NCBI GenBank assembly: GCA_002410715.1
Contig: DHOG01000081.1
Location: 1,583-17,088, forward strand
DNA length: 15,506 bases
Direction: 5' to 3'
Origin: Ruminococcaceae bacterium UBA5396
GTDB lineage: Bacteria; Bacillota; Clostridia; Oscillospirales; Acutalibacteraceae
The position numbers and the translations under genes are program-made. The notes below the pieces were generated by a model. The model did no database searches, was not told where the DNA came from, and was given only the letters and a program-made list of their open reading frames with translations. Each line of letters starts with the position of its first letter. Positions within the stretch are counted from its first letter, which is position 1. Below, one piece after another: positions 13,461 through 15,506 of the stretch.

Positions 13461-13678
13461 GTCATAGTGCCAAACGAGCACTTCGTGTTCGTGGTTGCGC
13501 AGGGTGGCAGCTTCACCTTTTCGCAGGGCTGGTGTGTTAGTAGCGCATCAGCCTGCTATGACATTATTTTATTGAAGCCAACTTAGTTAGCTTGCTTTAC
13601 GTTGTGTTCTATATAAGCTCTGAAATGAAAATAAGTCAAGTAGGAATTGCTCGCTTTTATACAAAGGCGAGCTTTTTT
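13461..13678 (+). ncRNA. Candidate structured noncoding RNA, about 218 nt, class unknown
   Basis: The stretch has no convincing reading frame but has a promoter at its start and an intrinsic terminator at its end. Its 5' half folds as a four-way junction. P1 pairs GTCATAG (13461-13467) with CTATGAC (13556-13562). Hairpin A pairs ACGAGCAC (13474-13481) with GTGTTCGT (13485-13492) around loop TTC, with one G-U. Hairpin B pairs 13497-13499 with 13522-13524 and AGGGTG (13501-13506) with CACCTT (13514-13519). Hairpin C pairs GGCTGGTG (13527-13534) with CATCAGCC (13546-13553). The 3' half (13563-13648) is AT-rich with only weak possible stems. It precedes the TrbL-like gene but is separated from it by the terminator, so it is more likely a separate RNA than a simple leader. 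A leader that ends in an attenuator is the main alternative. Confidence 0.55.
13649..13678 (+). terminator. Intrinsic terminator of the structured RNA, upstream of the TrbL-like gene
   Basis: GCTCGC (13649-13654) pairs with GCGAGC (13667-13672), extended by T-A pairs, and is followed directly by six T residues (13673-13678). It lies about 30 nt before the TrbL-like start, so it either ends the RNA or works as an attenuator for that gene. Confidence 0.8.
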
Positions 13679-13708
13679 GTTATGCTGATAAGAAATAGGG
13701 TGATTATT

Positions 13709-14632
13709 TTGTTTGATTGGATCAATATATTAACAAGCGGCATCGGCGATGCCATATCCAGCGGCCTTTCAAAATCGTGGGAGGAAATATCTAATTCCAT
13801 ATGGAATAAGTTGATTGAGTGGATTTATAAAGCCATTTATGATGCTCTTGCCGATTTCTTTACCAAAATGAGCAATATGGGTGTGAAACTGTTTGATTTA
13901 TCGTGGGTAAAAGCCATGATAAATTTGTTTTCCCTGTTCGGATGGGCGCTGTTTATTGCGGGATTGGTTGTCACAATCTTTGATGTCGCAATTGAATCAC
14001 AGACCGGCAGGGTTAACATAAAAACCGCATTTATCAATGTACTGAAAGGCTTCTTTGCGGTTAACCTATTTACGGTGGTGCCAATAGAGCTTTATAAATT
14101 TTGCATGAGCTTACAAAACACCTTTTCAAAAGATTTGTCATCCGTATTTGCATATCAGATGGGAGAATCGTCAACCATTGCAGGTGCAGCAAGTTCTGCA
14201 CTAAGCACGATGACGGGAACCCCTAGTCTATTCCACCTGCTTGCCCTTATCGCTCTCGGCTATTGCGTTGTGAAGATATTCTTTTCCAATATCAAACGGG
14301 GCGGGATTCTGCTGATACAGATAGCTGTCGGCAGTTTATATCTGTTCAGTATTCCGCGAGGATATACGGATGGTTTCAATGCATGGTGCAAGCAAATCAT
14401 CGCATTATGCTTAACCGCATTCTTACAGACAACGATGTTATTTCTGGGATTGCTGACATGGCAGACAGATATGCTGCTGGCCATCGGAATCTTGATGGCA
14501 GCAAATGATGTGCCGAGAATAGCTCAGAATTTTGGGCTCGATACGAGCGTCCGGGTCAATATGATGAGCGCGGTGCATACTACCACGACGGCCGTCAACC
14601 TCACAAGAGGCTTGGCGCGGACAGTCAAATAA
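13709..14632 (+). CDS. TrbL/VirB6-like conjugation membrane protein
   Basis: This is a protein of about 307 residues with an amphipathic N-terminal region (1-60) and about six membrane helices near 70-92, 106-127, 173-191, 199-216, 228-249 and 253-266. The C-terminal segment ANDVPRIAQNFGLDTSVRVN and the loop SIPRGYTDGFNAWCKQIIAL resemble the TrbL-family (DUF6045-like) proteins of Firmicute conjugative elements, as I recall them. VirB6/TrbL is the inner-membrane core of the DNA transfer channel. I chose the TTG at 13709 because GGGTGAT (13698-13704) is well placed for it. GTG 13700 and ATG 13682 are possible starts without good sites. An even longer opening from 13592 would run through the terminator and is unlikely. 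Confidence 0.75.
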   Translation: MFDWINILTSGIGDAISSGLSKSWEEISNSIWNKLIEWIYKAIYDALADFFTKMSNMGVKLFDLSWVKAMINLFSLFGWALFIAGLVVTIFDVAIESQTGRVNIKTAFINVLKGFFAVNLFTVVPIELYKFCMSLQNTFSKDLSSVFAYQMGESSTIAGAASSALSTMTGTPSLFHLLALIALGYCVVKIFFSNIKRGGILLIQIAVGSLYLFSIPRGYTDGFNAWCKQIIALCLTAFLQTTMLFLGLLTWQTDMLLAIGILMAANDVPRIAQNFGLDTSVRVNMMSAVHTTTTAVNLTRGLARTVK

Positions 14633-14670
14633 GGATGGATGCACATTTTCTGTAAAACTCCATGCATCAC

Positions 14671-14699
14671 TTGACACTATTCCGGTATACCGATATAAT
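14671..14699 (+). promoter_or_regulatory. Consensus sigma-A promoter with operator palindrome for the HTH-kinase pair
   Basis: TTGACA (14671-14676) and TATAAT (14694-14699) are both perfect consensus hexamers with 17-nt spacing. A 10-bp perfect palindrome CGGTATACCG (14683-14692) fills the spacer just before the -10. A promoter this strong would be expected to need tight repression, most simply by the HTH protein encoded directly downstream binding the palindrome. Confidence 0.85.
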
Positions 14700-14719
14700 A
14701 GTAGTGGGGAGTGGGCATA

Positions 14720-15139
14720 ATGATTATAAATGATCTACTGAATCAACAGAATATGACCAAATACCGTCTCGCAAAGCAGGCGGAGATTCCTCATACAACG
14801 CTAAATGACATCTGTAACGGCAAGACGCGCATTGAAAAATGTTCTGCGGAAACGATATACAAGATTGCGAAGGTGCTCCATGTGCCAATGGAGGTGCTGC
14901 TGCAAGGCGCTGTCGGCGACAGCCTGCCGTCCGAGCGTGAACGCTCCTATGAATACGGTTTGCCCGGATATCTCCAGCATGATCTTGACGCCTATAAGGC
15001 CGCTCTAAAAAACGGGTCGGGTCTTCTGGATTGCTTATGGGGAGAGCTGTATGGAAGCATCAATGCCGCAGCAATCAGCGACGGCGTGATTACGCCGGAA
15101 CACGCGGACTATCTAAGACAAAAGTATCTATGGAGGTGA
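14720..15139 (+). CDS. HTH regulator, HipB-like antitoxin candidate
   Basis: This is a 139-residue protein. Residues 1-62 form an XRE/Cro-CI HTH domain (MTKYRLAKQAEIPHTTLNDI, then ETIYKIAKVLHVPMEVLL). A C-terminal region of about 75 residues is helical and ends in ITPEHADYLRQKYLWR. The gene is followed after 4 nt by a HipA/CtkA-like kinase, so the pair has the order of a HipBA-type toxin-antitoxin or regulator-kinase module. The ATG at 14720 has GGGGAG at 14706-14711 with 8 nt spacing; the in-frame GTG at 14711 overlaps that site. Its own promoter carries a palindrome, consistent with autorepression. The C-terminal region could be the part that contacts the kinase; that is inference. Confidence 0.75.
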   Translation: MIINDLLNQQNMTKYRLAKQAEIPHTTLNDICNGKTRIEKCSAETIYKIAKVLHVPMEVLLQGAVGDSLPSERERSYEYGLPGYLQHDLDAYKAALKNGSGLLDCLWGELYGSINAAAISDGVITPEHADYLRQKYLWR

Positions 15140-15143
15140 GCGA

Positions 15144-15506
15144 GTGGCAGAACCGATTGATTTTACCAACTGCAAAAGAGTGTTAGGCAAGGCGTATAAC
15201 GGGGCCAACGGAAAGAAAATCGCCATTGAGTATAACGGGAGCCAGTATATGCTGAAGTTTCCTCCATCTGCGGATAAGAGGCCGACAGAGCTATCATATT
15301 CGAACAGCTGCATCAGTGAGCATATTGCCAGTAGTATATTCAATCTTCTTGGAATCCCCGCCCAGCAGACTATGCTCGGAACCTTCGAGGTAAACGGCAA
15401 AATTAAGGTCGTGTGTGCCTGCAAAGACTTTACCCCTGATGGTAAGACGCTGTATGATTTCTGCTCGATTAAGAATACGATTATTGACTCCGAGCATGGC
15501 GGCAGC
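15144..15506 (+). CDS. HipA/CtkA-like kinase, N-terminal part cut by the window end
   Basis: The reading frame starts at a GTG at 15144 with GGAGGTGA (15132-15139) 4 nt upstream and runs open for 121 codons to the window end. The segment YMLKFPPSADKRPTELSYSN, then SCISEHIASSIFNLLGIPAQ, then ACKDFTPDG resembles the N-terminal lobe of HipA-like Ser/Thr kinases, especially the CtkA-like branch. The Lys in MLKFPP would be the ATP-binding lysine, and the conserved Glu in SEHI the partner. The catalytic Asp and DxD-type metal motif lie beyond the window. HipA proteins phosphorylate translation factors and cause dormancy; CtkA was described as a secreted kinase in Helicobacter. Which applies here cannot be seen. 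Confidence 0.75.
   Translation, partial: MAEPIDFTNCKRVLGKAYNGANGKKIAIEYNGSQYMLKFPPSADKRPTELSYSNSCISEHIASSIFNLLGIPAQQTMLGTFEVNGKIKVVCACKDFTPDGKTLYDFCSIKNTIIDSEHGGS

Larger units (their letters stand above)
1..15506. mobile_element. Internal part of a probable integrative or conjugative element
   Basis: Evidence is indirect: VirB2-like and TrbL/VirB6-like genes, a restriction-modification cassette, a HipA-type module and several small regulators, all in one region with a pilus operon. No integrase, relaxase, VirB4, VirD4, origin or attachment site is inside the window, so neither ends nor transfer ability can be shown. A plasmid is equally possible. Confidence 0.5.

Noticed and set aside
13461..13562. 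A tRNA-like cloverleaf, because of the 7-bp closing stem and three arms
   Set aside because: The arms have 8 or more base pairs with 3-, 7- and 11-nt loops, there is no T-loop TTCRA motif, no D-loop GG pattern and no CCA or discriminator region, so it is not a tRNA.
13467..13586. A 39-codon GTG-started open frame inside the structured RNA
   Set aside because: It has no ribosome binding site, overlaps the closing stem, and its product shows no recognisable feature; the RNA fold and terminator explain the stretch better.
13592..13708. An N-terminal extension of the TrbL-like protein from 13592
   Set aside because: It would translate through the intrinsic terminator at 13649-13678 and has no ribosome binding site; TTG 13709 has a good one.
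14635..14668. An inverted repeat (ATGGA...TCCAT, also GATGCA...TGCATC) after the TrbL-like gene
   Set aside because: It has no U-tract and a weak stem with A/T pairs; I do not call it a terminator.
1..15506. CRISPR array, rRNA, tRNA, insertion sequence or transposase
   Set aside because: I looked for regularly spaced repeats, tRNA motifs and transposase-like proteins on both strands and saw none.

Overview
The window looks like part of a conjugative or otherwise mobile element of a Gram-positive Firmicute, probably a clostridial gut-type lineage. The reasons are strong GGAGG-type ribosome binding sites, ATGA-coupled genes, TTG/GTG starts, SpoVT/AbrB and Cro/CI-type regulators, and small protein families I associate with Clostridia (DUF4320-, DUF3852-, DUF6809- and TrbL-like). 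I cannot name a species.

Layout. (1) 1-6769, + strand: a compact Tad/Flp-type (type IVb pilus) assembly operon. It runs from the C-terminal end of an A24 prepilin peptidase through a CpaB-like SAF protein, a TadZ/CpaE-like P-loop ATPase, the TadA/CpaF ATPase, TadB- and TadC-like platform proteins and two small prepilin-like proteins to a membrane-anchored protein with a low-complexity stalk. (2) 6776-9559: a 927-residue secreted protein with about four Ig/CARDB-like beta repeats, probably a surface adhesin. (3) 9602-9943: a small VirB2/TrbC-like protein with a signal peptide and two membrane helices. (4) About 9944-12780: an AT-rich, opposite-strand island with a type II restriction endonuclease, a cytosine-C5 methyltransferase fused to an HTH domain, and an enlarged AbrB-like regulator. 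(5) 12780-13678: a Cro/CI-type repressor, a convergent DUF6809-like gene, and an apparently free-standing structured RNA of about 218 nt with its own promoter and terminator. (6) 13709-14632: a TrbL/VirB6-like polytopic protein, returning to conjugation functions. (7) 14671-15506: an HTH gene and a HipA/CtkA-like kinase (cut by the window end), read from a consensus promoter that carries a palindrome in its spacer.

How the parts may work together. The prepilin peptidase would process the small prepilin-like proteins; TadA would power TadB/TadC to assemble them; CpaB, the anchored stalk protein and the large repeat protein would act outside the membrane. VirB2- and VirB6-like genes beside this operon suggest a Tad-type pilus machine working with a type IV secretion channel for mating. 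The restriction-modification, AbrB and HipA-type modules look like maintenance or defence cargo.

The least explained item is the RNA at 13461-13678: a sigma-A-type promoter with 17-nt spacing, a four-way-junction fold closed by a 7-bp stem that starts at the predicted first nucleotide, and an intrinsic terminator. I do not recognise it as a known RNA class.
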